Shown here: one piece after another, positions 34,220-45,385 of the stretch | Position numbering within the stretch: the first letter of the stretch is position 1 | Layout of the letters: each line of letters starts with the position of its first letter | Origin: Vandiemenella viatica | Taxonomy: Eukaryota > Arthropoda > Insecta > Orthoptera > Morabidae | Direction of reading: 5' to 3' | NCBI GenBank assembly: GCA_031002005.1 | Contig: CM061920.1 | Span: 46,416,610-46,480,609, forward strand | DNA: 64,000 nt | Translations under genes and position numbers: made by a program | The notes under the pieces: generated by a model | Seen by the model: only the letters and a program-made list of their open reading frames with translations | Database searches by the model: none | What the model was told of the DNA's origin: nothing

Positions 34220-36071
34220 GTTCCTTTTGGTCCAGGCCGTATTTCAACCTAACAACAACCACTAGGAAGAAAGTAAATCACATACAGTGCATTTACACCG
34301 TATAGAAATAGTGGTTTTTTGAGAATTTTTTTCTGGTCCAGGCTGGATCTCACCCTAACCTCCTCTCGTTTGAGACACAATACCTTGAGAACTAAGGGAA
34401 ATATATATATAAAAAAAATATTCTTTATTTTCGATTTGTCTCGTTGAGTTACATACGAATTCATAAACAAAATTGGCTATGGAAACCATAAAACATTGAT
34501 TAAAGTATCTTATAAAATAATAGCAACAATCAAACAACAATACCTGAAAATTCAACAAGCATATAACGTAGTCATTCTTACACATTATTATTCTTTAACA
34601 ACCACGTACCTTTCATCGCTGTGAATCATTAAAATATTAATATTTAAAATCGACCCACATAAGAACAAAAAAGCAGAAGGTGTATAGACCAAACTGACAG
34701 GCCAATGTTTTCAACAGAGTCAATGTTTTCATTATTTCTGAGATATTTAGTATCTTCTTCATCAACAAGAAATAAGTCGATCTTGGTAAAAGTATCGATG
34801 GAGTGGCACCATTATAAAATTAACTGTCTGATTTTTTATTGTTTCTAAGATGATGAGTCTATTAAATAAAACAGTAGAAAAGTTAAAACAGCATTACACA
34901 CAAAATTAATTAACTCAAAAAGTTTATAAGATTATTCTCATAGTTTTCCTGCTTCTATATGCCAATATCTCTGTGGTATGTCTTTTTGTCTCTGACTTTT
35001 TCCTGTGTTACCAGTTTTAAAACCAATGAATTGAGGAATTTTCAATTGCCGGCTTTTGAGTTTTGATTAGATTCGGATGTTTCAAATATTGATGATTGAT
35101 AACCGAAATGGTTGAAATATGATGTCATGATAAACTGATGCTGTCAGTCCAAGAAACTTAGTTGTTTCATCCAAAGTTGAATTTTAAGTATTGATCCGTG
35201 TTCTTTTTTGATTTCAGTAATAACATATAAAAATGTAAGTACCGTTGACATCACGTTTTTATTGTACTTTTTGATAAAGTATGTCAAGCTAGAACTCGTA
35301 GAATTCTGAGCGAGACTTGTTTCGAACAATTTGATTCAATTGCTATGTAACAGTGGAACATGTTGGTGAGTTCATTTTTCGGAGGTATTTGAGAACCGAA
35401 TTTTCAGCTTAAACTTTGCGGTCATAGTTGAAGTAAATGTTTTTCAAGAAGCATTTAGTATTCGAGGACTACAGGAGTGGGAAAAATGGGAAAAAATATC
35501 GGGAAGAAAGACGAAATGGTAGCCTAATAGTTACATCGCGATAGGCCTACAGTCGGAACTACTTACAAGCCAATGCATTATTGGAGACAATCATTCGTCG
35601 TCACTGAAATCAAATGAAATTAAAAATAAATCTATGAATCGCAACATTTCTCTCTGTATCGCTTAATGTCAGTTTCAGTCCTGTCCCAGACTGCATTGAG
35701 CGTGATAAATAGGGGACTGCTTCCATCCACTTGAAGTAATGACATTGGCAAAATGGTGCTCATGAAACCAGGGTGAATTATTAATAAAAACTAAATAACT
35801 CATGTCTTATGCTGTAACAAGGGTTGTCATTTGCATTTCCACCTAGTCATTCCCTCCACTAATATTTTCCCTCAAAAAACAAAGTAGCTATCACATGCAC
35901 ATTTAAACTTGACTCGGCGAAGTGAACAAAGCCCTATGCAGACTAAAGAGTAAGCTTGATAGTGGGCAGGGAGAAAAGGACGATTACAAACTGGCAACGG
36001 GTTGTAGCAAAAATGAAGATAAAATAGTGTTTTTGACCTGTTGCATCAAAAGGAAAGTAGGAGGGGGGGAG
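34220..36071. other. AT-rich DNA, nothing recognised
   Basis: No supported gene or terminus. A 'tggtccaggc' phrase repeats the MITE B interior just outside it (about 34230 and 34335), suggesting further MITE-derived scraps. Confidence 0.55.
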
Positions 36072-36246
36072 CAGTAGCATATCTAGGTTAACAAGGGCCC
36101 TAGGGCAAAAAAATATTTTGGGCTCTCAGGCTAGATGGACGACGGCTCATGAGTTTTAGGGGGCTGAGCTGAACTTGCGCCCCCTGAACTGTGTTTGAGG
36201 GCCCCGCTGCACGGCACCTCCTAGCCCTCTGATAGCTATGCCGCTG
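36072..36246. mobile_element. hAT-type MITE (175 bp)
   Basis: Ends 'cagtagcatatctagg' and inverted 'tagctatgccgctg' (CAG...CTG). Possible 8-bp duplication GGGGGGAG / AGGGTGAG (6 of 8). GC-rich interior. CAG ends with 8-bp duplications are typical of hAT elements. Confidence 0.7.
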
Positions 36247-37180
36247 AGGGTGAGCCACATGTATGTAAGGTGCAGCAAGCCTCTAGGAAGAGAAGTGTGA
36301 ATGTAAAACATATGAAAGAAAAGGTTCTGCAAATAGGTTGTATCTATGAGAAAGTTGTATGACCAAATAAGAAGAGGCTACCAAGTTACAAGTGTTTTTC
36401 CAACCCTTGTTCAGGTTATCTAGGATTACTTTTTAATTGTTCACTGATGATACTAGGGTAGAAATGTTACTACGGTAGAAATGCAGTTTATAGTGTAGAG
36501 AGAGACATGAGGAAGGTGTTGAAGGAATGCAGCAGATCAGGGTGCTGATGCTGGTTCTGAGTTGTCACCATTAAGTCAGTCTGTGAGGCATTTATACCTG
36601 GAAACAAAGGTGCTGCTTTGTAAAGTCCCGGGGCTGTGGTTTTATTACGCACGGTCTACACCTAAACACCTTGGTTATTTATAGAGCCATTAGTACCATT
36701 ACTAGAGATATCATAGCTCAAGAAGATGCTGTGTAGGGTAAAATAAAGAACTTCTTACAGACAACTTTTTAAAGTGCTCTGAAGTGTCGTGCAATGCATT
36801 TATGTATATTTAGTATTTGGATGACCGATCTTTGCTCGGCATCTTTCGATTTCCGTACAAAATGTAAGATTTTGAATGAAGTTTGATTAGAATTAAACAT
36901 TTTTTTTTAAGGCTTCCTAGGCATTTTGAATGGTACAATTCCCTGCTCTTACCAAAGAGAAGCTTAACAAACATTGATAGCCTTACTGGTATCAGAAACT
37001 TCTACGGGATGAGTTAAGAGCCTTTTTTGAGATACGAAATACAAGAATTGCTATCTGTTTTGGTGAAATCGTGTTACAAACTTCAAAATCAAGTCACTAC
37101 CAACATATGAAATTTCATCTAAATCGCTAAAGCCATCTCCGAGATCATCTCATAAATTGTTTTTAAAGAAAAATCCTATT
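36247..37180. other. No gene recognised
   Basis: A hairpin-like 'ccgatctttgctcgg' at 36826-36840 and 'gaaatttcatctaaatcgct' at about 37108 are strings common in 3' parts of insect transposons. I cannot define an element from them. Confidence 0.45.
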
Positions 37181-37333
37181 CAGTGGTGTAGTTATCGGAA
37201 GGCTAGGCGGTGCCATGCACTGGGGCCTACAAGTTCAGCTCAAGGGTCCCCCCAAAAAAGTCTTCCAACTGGCCAAAGGGCCCTATTTTTTTTTTTTTTC
37301 ACTGGGTCCCTCATTAACCTAGCTTTGCTACTG
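37181..37333. mobile_element. hAT-type MITE (153 bp)
   Basis: Ends 'cagtggtgtagttatc' and inverted 'agctttgctactg'. Flanked by ATCCTATT (37173-37180) and ATCCTATA (37334-37341), 7 of 8 matching. Contains a C-run and a T-run. Related in type to the MITE at 36072 but with a different interior. Confidence 0.8.
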
Positions 37334-37391
37334 ATCCTATAATGTTAAATAGAAATCTTAATACTAATCAGGGCTTAATGGTGCAAGATTA

Positions 37392-37837
37392 GTGATGATT
37401 CATTTAGACGAGTACATCATCAGTACTAAATTCATTCACTCCAACAAAACTGTGCTCATACCTAGCATTAATCTCGCACCTTCTAAACCAACGGTGCTTT
37501 TCCAAATGATAAGAAAACAATTCCCAATAAAAGTAACCTTTGCGATGGCCATTAATAAAGCACAAGTTCAAACTCTTCAAAGCATAGGATAGTATTCACC
37601 AGAACTTGTTTTTTGATTGGACTTCTGTACCTATGTGCTTTTTCACGCGTTCCTAGACTCAATTGATATTTATCTTTGTCTTAAAGACACAAATGGTCAA
37701 AAAGTAGGCCTAAATGATAACATTATAAAATACCTTTCATTAAGAAATATACTTGAATTTACTTATTTCCACGTTATTATTTGACTGTCCAGTGACTGAC
37801 CACAATACTGTGCAAAATATTTGCATTGGTCAGCTAG
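37392..37837 (+). mobile_element. Helitron D remnant: helicase C-terminus and 3' terminus
   Basis: The frame 37392-37592 reads 'SNKTVLIPSINLAPSKPTVL' and then 'FPIKVTFAMAINKAQVQTLQ'. The latter is the FP(V/I)..AFAMTINK(A/S)QGQT block (motif VI) of the Pif1-like helicase in autonomous Helitrons. Decayed frames follow, including 'DTNGQKVG'. The 3' end has a hairpin (gcaaa-ata-tttgc, 37812-37824) and then 'attggtcagctag' ending at 37837, followed by T. It is the only trace of an autonomous Helitron in this window, and most of the protein is missing. Confidence 0.8.
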
Positions 37838-38090
37838 TATTGTGAACTGTTTAGTTAAGTAATAGAATATGCAGAAGATTTCTTTACCATAAATCTTATA
37901 TTAATGAATGAAGTAAACTGTACCAATTGTCTGAACAAAAAGTCTGAAACTATTGAATATCTGAAGATTGTTCTTATTAATTTTATTTATATTATCTCTG
38001 TATACTGTATACCTAGAAGTTGGTACTTTTGTTAAATTTAATTTTATGAACTATGTATGTTACAACTAATGTATACCAAGAAGATTGTAC

Positions 38091-38366
38091 GGGTCTATTG
38101 GAGATAACGATTCCGCTACAACAAAATTAAATAATATTGTTGTAATACTGCTGTAGTCAGTCGTAAGACATATTATTTACAAGCAGTAATTCCATTGTAA
38201 TACAGCCTGGACTATTATTTTCAACCAGAAATTAGGTAGTAATACAGCCTGGACCAGCATGAAACCGTTAAATGTACTTTGGGAAGATTTTCTAGCAGTC
38301 TTTTGCATTTGACCACTGCAGTATTATGATGCCGACTCAGGTGGAATCGCGGTCTCCAGTAAGCCC
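38091..38366. mobile_element. GGG-end MITE copy C (276 bp, 8-bp target duplication)
   Basis: Ends 'gggtctattggagataacga' and inverted 'cgcggtctccagtaagccc'. Flanked by GATTGTAC (38083-38090) and GATTGTAT (38367-38374). The interior is in inverse order to copy B ('aatacagcctgga' here, its complement there), so the insertions are in opposite orientation. Confidence 0.82.
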
Positions 38367-38882
38367 GATTGTATTTACAATACATACCATAGCTGAATGG
38401 TGTTTGTTGCCGAAGGTTATTAAAATTAATAACTGTACAGTTAAATATATAATGTTACAATGTTATGGCAATTGTAATATAATGTAAACTATTTAGTCCA
38501 GTAACGGAGTAGTTTTACCTTGCATTATATCACACAGAAGATTTTTTTTTCTTATCTTGTATACATTGGTAAGAGTATGCAGAAACCAAGTTTTCGACCT
38601 GCGACTCCCTTGGCACAATTTTGTGTCCAAAAAAACTCAACATTTTGGTACTTTTTTCAGTTTTTCTTCTATAACTCCTTCCTGATGAGTCCTTTATTTC
38701 CAATTCGAAAGAGGGCAAAATTTCCTACAACTTTTGTAGTACAAAGTTTTTTCTAAACTCAAAACAAAGTGCGCTACATTTCTTTGAAAATCAGCAAAAT
38801 TTCACACTTTTCCAAAAAGTTGGGTTTTTACCTACTTTGTCACTCAAAATGACCTGGAACTTCTGTATATCTAATTGATATA

Positions 38883-39207
38883 CAGTAGAATTCCAGTTAT
38901 CCGAACTCCTCCTGTCCAAATCGCTGAATATCCGAATCTCTTTTTTTAATTAAGACAGAGATGTTCAGCAAGCAATGACTTTTATTTACAGTATGGTACA
39001 AACATACTGTACTAATGTACAACACTTGTAAGTTTGCCTTTCCATTTAATTAATTGAAGGCTATTTTTCTTTAAAAGTAGTTTTTCTCCCATTTTCAGAG
39101 TACATACAGTAATTAATTAAAATAGACCCTTTTTTGTAAAAAATCCAATTATCCAAATTTTTTATTATCAGAATGGGGAATTGATTTGGATAATTGGAGT
39201 TCTACTG
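38883..39207. mobile_element. pogo/Tigger-like MITE (325 bp)
   Basis: Ends 'cagtagaattccagttatcc' and inverted 'ggataattggagttctactg'. TA on both sides (38881-38882, 39208-39209). No coding capacity. The termini resemble but differ from those of Tigger 1. Confidence 0.88.
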
Positions 39208-39244
39208 TATATGTATTTTTGCTTGACATAGTATATGTATGTAC

Positions 39245-39605
39245 TGTACTATGATTACTGGTGGTCAATTCAATTATGTTGGCCGGGAGATACCGAAGGC
39301 TGGTTCGGCTGCCAGATAACAGTGTTTTTGATTTGCCGTGCAATTCGCCCCTTTGTGGCTATCTAACCCAACCAGGTAACCATACCGGGTATTGGAAACC
39401 TACAGCTTAACGTGGAATCCGAGCCACAGAAGCGTTTTGGCCTACTTCATATTAAACAGCATACTGGGGCAGAGCTGAAGTTCGGTTTAATGGCCTTTGA
39501 AAATCACAGATTAGATCAGGATTTCGATCTCCAGTCAGATGCCTTAACCACTGAGCTACCTGACCGCTTTATTACTGATTATAATAGAGCGGAAATGATG
39601 CATAA
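39245..39605 (-). mobile_element. tRNA-derived SINE-like segment in R2 left copy
   Basis: On the minus strand: 'gcggtcaggtagctcagtgg' (A box), 'ggagatcgaaatcctg' (B box), then a body with 'gcatactggggcagagctga' in reverse. The same segment occurs in the right R2 copy at 43262-43560. The head is not a functional tRNA: the acceptor stem cannot be closed and no anticodon arm is evident. Confidence 0.7.
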
Positions 39606-39674
39606 TGTTATTGGACAAAGTTATTAAGTAATAATAAATTCATAATAAGGTAAAAATTTGTCATAAATCAATTT

Positions 39675-40830
39675 CTTTTCCGCTTGTGTTGTCCCGGCTT
39701 ATCAATGTCTTCACCTAGAATTGTCTCTCATTCATCCATTGCATCAGGAGCAGCTTCCTTGAGGTCGAAGAATGCTTCCTCTCCATCTACTTAAGTCTTA
39801 GGAATGTTATCATGAGACAGACCAGAGAAGTTTTTGCAAGCAGCTGAACAGTGAAGTCTTGATTTGTGACAGCTGCATGGTGGAGTACAAGTTTTTTTTT
39901 GCAGGATCATGATACAACCTTCGGAGTAAACTCAGGGGCGGCGTCTTTTATTATTATAACTGGAATAAGGCTGGACGAGCCTTTCCTTCATCCTGTGGCA
40001 ATGGGTAAGTTTCTCGACTCAGCCAGGCTTGCACTTGTTGGTATCTGCATGTTGAGTGAAACATTGCTGCATCTGATGTTGTTGACAACTGTGCTAGATT
40101 GAATGCAATTTTGTGCAGATTTCGTATCTGAGCCCTTCGATGTTCCACAAGCATTTATCCGTACCATTCCACAATGAGCTATTCCCCTGCGTGTTTTCCA
40201 TATGCTAGTCTCTGGAGACTAGGAGTTCTGAGAAATTAGCATGCATAGTACTTTCACGTGTGGTTGTACTGAATGAGGCAGCAGAATTTTTCTTTCCCAT
40301 AGCCAAAAAATGCTGATGATATAACCTGTAAATGCATGGATGAAGAGGATATGTGTGGGTTCAAACTTGAAGGAAGTGGCTGAGTACCATAAACCTGCCC
40401 CCTTGTCTTTTCCTGGTTTATGAAAGTACAACTTCTCGTTACCACAACCCATTAGCAGAGCGAGAAACCCAATATACTCACAATTACCACTTTGTCAGAT
40501 TTTACTGTTTGGGAAATAGCTGTCAACAGTCAATCCAGCTCCATCTTCCTTTGTCTGTTGAATCTGGATGCCTCTTTTTCAGTTTTTGCTTTAGTATCGA
40601 AACACAGTTCTTGCTGCTCTCATTTACTGCATCACTGTCACACTTGTTTCCTCACTGAAAATGAGGTTGCTGAAGTATCTGATGTTTTCAAATGATGAAA
40701 CCTTTCAGATGACTTTATTCCTCTCTGGGCAGCATCATTTCAGTTTCCGTCAAATATAACTGTGATGTTGGATCTATAGTGCGTTCTCAATTAGGCTTCA
40801 TATTTTCCACATATGGAGCCTTGGTTTCCA
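39675..40830 (-). pseudogene. Decayed transposon-associated protein with PIN/FEN1-like pattern
   Basis: Minus-strand pieces in order: 'SNITVIFDG' (about 40770), 'GIKSSERFHHLKTSDTSATS', 'ISQTVKSDKVVIV', 'GCGNEKLYFHKPGKDKGAGL' (40452-40219), 'HILFIHAFTG', 'FGYGKEKF' and 'STCRYQQVQAWLSRETYPLP' (40154-39954). I recall an uncharacterised protein family, widespread in invertebrate genomes, with the order V.FDG...VVGEDTDLLVLL...HAFTGCDTTSAFFG.GK, whose pattern suggests a PIN/FEN1-like nuclease fold. This appears to be a broken copy with several stops. The family placement is from memory and not searched. It lies between the two R2 copies. Confidence 0.5.
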
Positions 40831-41044
40831 CTACGATGACACATGACCTTATGCGGGAGGCATGCTCCACCCACAACAAAACAGTGTTTCAAACTATTCA
40901 AATGGAAAAGAGATGAATATATGAATAATTTTTTACTCATTGTGACTTCATTTTGAAAGTGTAAATAAACTGTGTGCCTTAACATTATGCTTTCATTTAT
41001 GCAAATCGAATTTAATTTAATTGCAATGAAGCACATGCTCCGGT

Positions 41045-43255
41045 TGCAATTTCCCTACACACCCAACTTCCCCCTATCCTACACTCACCTACAGTTGCCC
41101 TCTACAAATTTTAACTTTAAATTCTTTTAACATTTTCGGTAGGTTATTCATCATTCCCCTTGGTAACTTATTTCAATCCCTGACACCCTTACCTAAAAAA
41201 TAAAATCTTCCCACACCCTTGTGCCTGAAATCGAGTGCCAGCTTATGGTCATGGTCATCTTTTCCCTTCCATGAACTTACTTTTCATACCTACTGCAATA
41301 TCTTTCCATGCCTCATCACCAGTATACGCCCTGTACACTCCCATGACCCTCCTCATCCTCCTCCTGTCTTGCAATGAATCCCATTCCAGCTCCTTTATCA
41401 TATCTGGCACTGATTGCATTCTGCGATAATTTCCAGAAACAAATCTAGCAGCCCTTCTTTGCACCTTCTCCAACTCCTGTATTTGATACTCAAAATGTGG
41501 GTCCCATACTACACTACCATATTCGAGCAATGGTCTTACCAAAGTTTTAGTAACCCAATTCCTTTACTTCTCTCGTGCATTTCCCTCATCACTCTCTCCA
41601 ACAAGTGCAGAATTTTGAAACCTTTTGCTACCACCTGTCCAATGTGTCCTGCCCAGTTAAGCTTGTTATCAAATGTAATACCAAGATATTTACATTTCAA
41701 GTCTTCAGCAAGCAATTCTTTCCCCACCTTATATTCATAATTAACCTTTTGTTTTTTATTTGTGTATCTACTTAGCTGCCTCTTCTTTGCATTTATCTTC
41801 ATCCCATGTTTACCAACCCAACTAGATATCCTGTCCATATCACCCTGCAACTGTTTACAGTCCTCTATCGTTTTGATCCTTTTATACAGCATTATGTCAT
41901 CTGCAAACAATCTAATTTCGGATAGTAAACAATCAACACAATTAATCATTAGAATAATGAATAGCAATGGTCCCAATATGCTACCCTGCGGCACTCCCAT
42001 TTTTACTTCCACTTCCTTTGATACCGCATTTCCCACCCTAACTTTCTGTTTTCTACCTTTTAAAAATTCTTCTACCCAGCAAATCACTTTCTCATCCACT
42101 CCAATAGTTTTTACCTTATTTACTACCATTTTGTTGCTTACTCTGTCAAACGCCTTTCAAAGATCTAGTGCTACACTATCTATTTGGCCTCCCTTGTCCA
42201 TTTCATCTGAAATATCTTGCATATATCCCACCAACTGAGATTCGCATGAATATCCTTGCCTGAACCCATGTTGCCTACTTGAAAACCACTTATGTTCCTC
42301 ACATACATTTCTGATGTGGTTGCATATCAATCTTTCCATTAATTTACCTACCACTGAAGTCAAACTGATTGGCCTGTAATTTTCAATTCTATTTCTCACC
42401 CCTCCTTTATGTACCGGTACTACTATCACACTTTTCCAGTCTTGTGGTAAGCTGCAAGTATCCAGACTCAATTTAAATAATATTTCAAGATAAGGTACAA
42501 TGTCACATCCGACTATCTTTAAGATATCTGTAGTAATATTATCTGCACCAGCCCCTTTATGTTTTTTCAGCTTGCTTATTTCCTTCATGATTTTCTCAGG
42601 ATAAATTTCAAATTTTTTACTATCTTCATTTCTAATCGTATTGTTAAGCTCGTTCTCAGAATTAGACCTTCCCGTTTCTGATTCATTGTCCCTAATGCTC
42701 TCACTAAACCAGTTACTTAAAATCTCTGCCTTCTTCAAATCCTCAGTAACTACTTCTCCATCCTTATCTATGAGCATCTCTACACCCTCCCTTCCCCTCA
42801 GTTTCCTGATATAGCCATAGAAATTTCTAGATGCATCAGTCAGTGGTCCTCCTGCACTGACAATACTCTTCATAAACCCATCTTTAGCCACTTTCTTTGC
42901 TGTTATTAAGTCCTTGTTTAGTTGTTTCAAATATTCCCTACTACCCTTCTGTCTCTTAACTCTGTTATGTTCTCTTTCTACCAACCTCTTTAACCTTTTC
43001 ACTTCCCTATTATAGTACACAGGTTCTCTACTTCTCTTTATATTCTGCTTTGGAATGAATTTTTCTTCCCCCTTTCTTATTATCCCCTTGAACTCTTCCC
43101 ACCTTGACTCTACTGTACTTGTGCCTTCCTTCCATTTGCTGAAACGTTCTCTGAATATCTCTTCAAATTTTAAATCTGTGCTTTTTTATAATTGTACCTT
43201 TTCCCCATTCAGTTTTGGCTGCTGGTTCACTGAATCCTCTAATATCCATCAAACT
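41045..43255 (-). mobile_element. CR1-like LINE (copy 3), best preserved, 5'-truncated
   Basis: Runs on the minus strand from about 43255, at the endonuclease-RT linker that is shared with copy 2 at 11121-11360, to the 3' end near 41045 ('atttccctacacaccc' on the plus strand). It encodes most of ORF2 downstream of the endonuclease. Its 5' edge abuts the SINE-like head of the right R2 copy. Confidence 0.85.
41255..43020 (-). pseudogene. CR1-like LINE reverse transcriptase (ORF2, C-terminal two thirds)
   Basis: 43020-42157 gives 287 residues: a basic linker, 'SKLKKHKGAGADNITTDILK', 'RNRIENYRPISLTSVVGKLM', 'HGFRQGYSCESQL', ending 'VALDL' at a TGA. The same frame continues 'KAFDRVSNKMV' to 41536 with 'MGVPQGSILGPLLF' and 'EIRLFADDIMLYKR' (catalytic FADD present) and 'CKYLGITFDNKLNWAGHI'. 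After a frame change near 41540, 'LLEYGSVVWDP' and 'KVQRRAARFVSGNYR' follow to 41255. One stop and about two frameshifts in 590 codons make it a fairly recent pseudogene. An RT copies element RNA at a nicked target. Confidence 0.88.
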
Positions 43256-43261
43256 GTTACA

Positions 43262-43560
43262 AATAACATCCGTAATATAGCGGTCTGGTAGCTCATTGGT
43301 AAAGGCATCTAGACTGGAGATTGATATCCCGGTCTCAGCTGTGATTTTGAAAGGCCATTAACCCGACCTCCATCTCTGCCACAGCTTCCTGTTTAATATG
43401 AAGAAAGCCTGTGACTTGGATTCTGTGTTAAGCTATACCCGGTACTATTACCTGGTTAGTTTTGATAGTCACATTGCGCGGTGAATCGAAAACACGGTCA
43501 CCTGGCAGCTCAACAATCCTTCAGAATCTCCTGGCCAACAGTGCCATATTATTATTGAAT
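43262..43560 (+). mobile_element. tRNA-derived SINE-like segment in R2 right copy
   Basis: Head 'agcggtctggtagctcattg' (A box) and 'ggagattgatatcccgg' (B box), then 'ctgtgattttgaaaggccat' and a body shared with 39245-39605. It is also related to the shorter copies at 52680, 52950 and 63390 through a 'gacctc...ctctg(g/c)cac' phrase. Confidence 0.7.
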
Positions 43561-43620
43561 TGACCATCAGTAATCAAAGTATAGTGCATATACATATTAT
43601 GCCATACAGAAATACATATA

Positions 43621-44967
43621 CGAGGGGCGTTTTTTTTTTTTCAATCTCTGATTGAACAGCATAGAGACCAGACGAGTCGCTTGTGGGCAGTGTGCGCAGT
43701 AGACGTTTGCGCATCTCCCCTACGACACACTCTGTGTTTGGCGCGTTCCTGACTTCATTCTGTGCCAAGCTACAGTCAAAGAAACATGGCCGCGTTCATC
43801 AACTCTCCCGCCAAGTGCGAGTTACGAAGTATTATTCATTTTCTGCAAGCAGAAGGGAACAGTGCAGCAGAAATCCATCGAAGAATGAGCCAAGTGTATG
43901 GAAAGAGTTTTATGAGTGAAGGAGTCATGCGCGAGTGGTGCAGAAAATTTAAAGAAGGCCGAACTGATTTGCATGTTGAAGGAGGTCAAGGACGCAAATC
44001 TGTCGCTACAGATGACCTTGTTCAACGGGTTGACAAAGTGGTAAGAGAAAACCGTAGGTTTACAATAAATTCATTATCAATGAAATTTCCAGAGGTCTCC
44101 AGATCTTCTCTGTACTCCATCGTGACAGACAATTTACACTACAAAAAAATCTGTGCTCGCTGGGTCCCTAAAATGTTGACCGATAACCACAAAATTCACC
44201 GAATGGCATCGGCTTTAAAGTTCCTTGCCCGTTATAACGCAGATGGAGAAGATTTTTTTTAAATCAATTGTGACTGGAGATGAGACATGGATTCGGTATG
44301 AGACACCCAAAACGAAACAACAATCCCAACAATGGATGCACACAAATTCACTGAACAAACCAAAAAAATTAAAGAGACCTTCAAAACCGAAAGTTTATGG
44401 CTACCGTGTTTTTGGACCAAAAAGGTGTATTGCTTGTGGAGTTGATGCTACCGAGGTACCATGATTAATGCAGCTGTTTACTGTGAAACTTTAAAACGTT
44501 TACGGAGGGCCATTCAGAACAAAAGAAGAGGTATGCTGACTTCTGGCATTGTTCTGCTCCACGACAACGCTCGCCTCCACAGTGCTGGTGTCACCCAGCG
44601 ACTTCTTGAACAATTTCAATGGGAGATTTTTGATCACCCGCCATACAGTCCCGACCTAGCACCAAGTGACTTTCATCTTTTTGCTGAATTGAAGAACTGG
44701 CTAGGAGGGCAGCGGTTCCGGACCAACGAGGAACTTCAAGACAATGTGATGACTCATTTAAACTCATTGGTGGCAACATTTTATGAAGAGGGTATGGGAC
44801 AGCTTGTCCACAGGTATGATAAATGTCTTAATCTTCAAGGTGATTACTTTGAAAAGTAACCATATGTGTACCATAATAGTTGTTAATAAAATATTTTTTT
44901 CCATGTCCATTTGTCTTTTATTTATGGCCTATCAGAGGTTAAAAAAAACAAAAAAAAACAGCCCTCA
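43621..44967 (+). mobile_element. mariner transposon, full length (1347 bp)
   Basis: Ends 'cgaggggcgttttttttttt' and inverted 'aacagccctca', with TA on both sides (43619-43620, 44968-44969). The length is normal for mariner. It is inserted in the right R2 copy. Confidence 0.92.
43786..44859 (+). pseudogene. mariner transposase with frameshifts
   Basis: ATG at 43786 (MAAFINSPAKCELRSIIHF). The N-terminal helix-turn-helix pair is intact (EIHRRMSQVYGKSFMSEGVM; RFTINSLSMKFPEVSRSSLY). A run of T near 44255 breaks the frame. The next frame shows 'SIVTGDETWIRYETP' (first Asp), and after a second break near 44400-44460 'IVLLHDNARLHSA' (second Asp) and 'PPYSPDLAPSDFHLF' (third Asp, the D34D spacing of mariners). 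It ends 'LQGDYFEK' at 44859. All catalytic residues are present, but the protein is split in three frames. Cut-and-paste at TA. Confidence 0.9.
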
Positions 44968-45385
44968 TATGTATATCAATTATACAGGGATTCCATGTCA
45001 TTTTGCGCTACAAAGTAGGTAAAAATAAAATTTTTCGGAGAAGTGTGAAATTTTGCTGATTTTCGAAGAACTGTAGCTTGCTTAGTTTTGAGTTTAGAAA
45101 CAACTTTTGCTAAAAAGTGATATGAAATTTTGTCCTCTTTCAAACTTGAAATAAAAGTATTTTTGCTGGACTCATCAGGAAGGAGTTTTAGACAAAAACT
45201 GAAAAAAGTAACAAAATTTTGAGTTTTTTGACCACAGAAAATTGTGTTAAGGGAGTTGGAGGTCGATAACTTAGTTTCTGCACATACTCGCCAATATATA
45301 CAAGATAATAAAATAAAATAAAAAATTTGCTACGTGATATAATGTTTGTGAGAAACCCTTACTGGACTAATTAATTATTTCCCTT

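Larger units (their letters stand above)
38485..39640 (+). repeat. Inverted repeat R2, left copy, split by a pogo-like MITE
   Basis: 38485-38882 plus 39208-39640 match, in reverse, 45385-44968 plus 43620-43262. Landmarks: 'tagtccagtaa', 'aactccttcctgatgagtcc', 'gtgaaattttgctgattttc' (read in reverse) and 'gattactggtggtcaattca'. The inner end is a tRNA-like SINE head. The pogo-like MITE 38883-39207 interrupts it at a TA. Confidence 0.82.
43262..45385 (-). repeat. Inverted repeat R2, right copy, split by a mariner
   Basis: Mirror of 38485-39640. The insertion point of the mariner (TA at 43619-43620 / 44968-44969) corresponds to the pogo-like MITE insertion point in the left copy, within a 4-bp length difference. 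The sequence round the point is near-palindromic (atacaTAtatgtat). Confidence 0.82.

Noticed and set aside
35144..35329. Short minus-strand frames in 34-36 kb
   Set aside because: Chance frames in AT-rich DNA with no motif.
43279..43345. Possible tRNA gene
   Set aside because: A and B boxes are present, but there is no closing acceptor stem or anticodon arm, and the segment recurs as part of a longer repeat. It is a SINE head. The same applies to 56640, 39550 and 63400.
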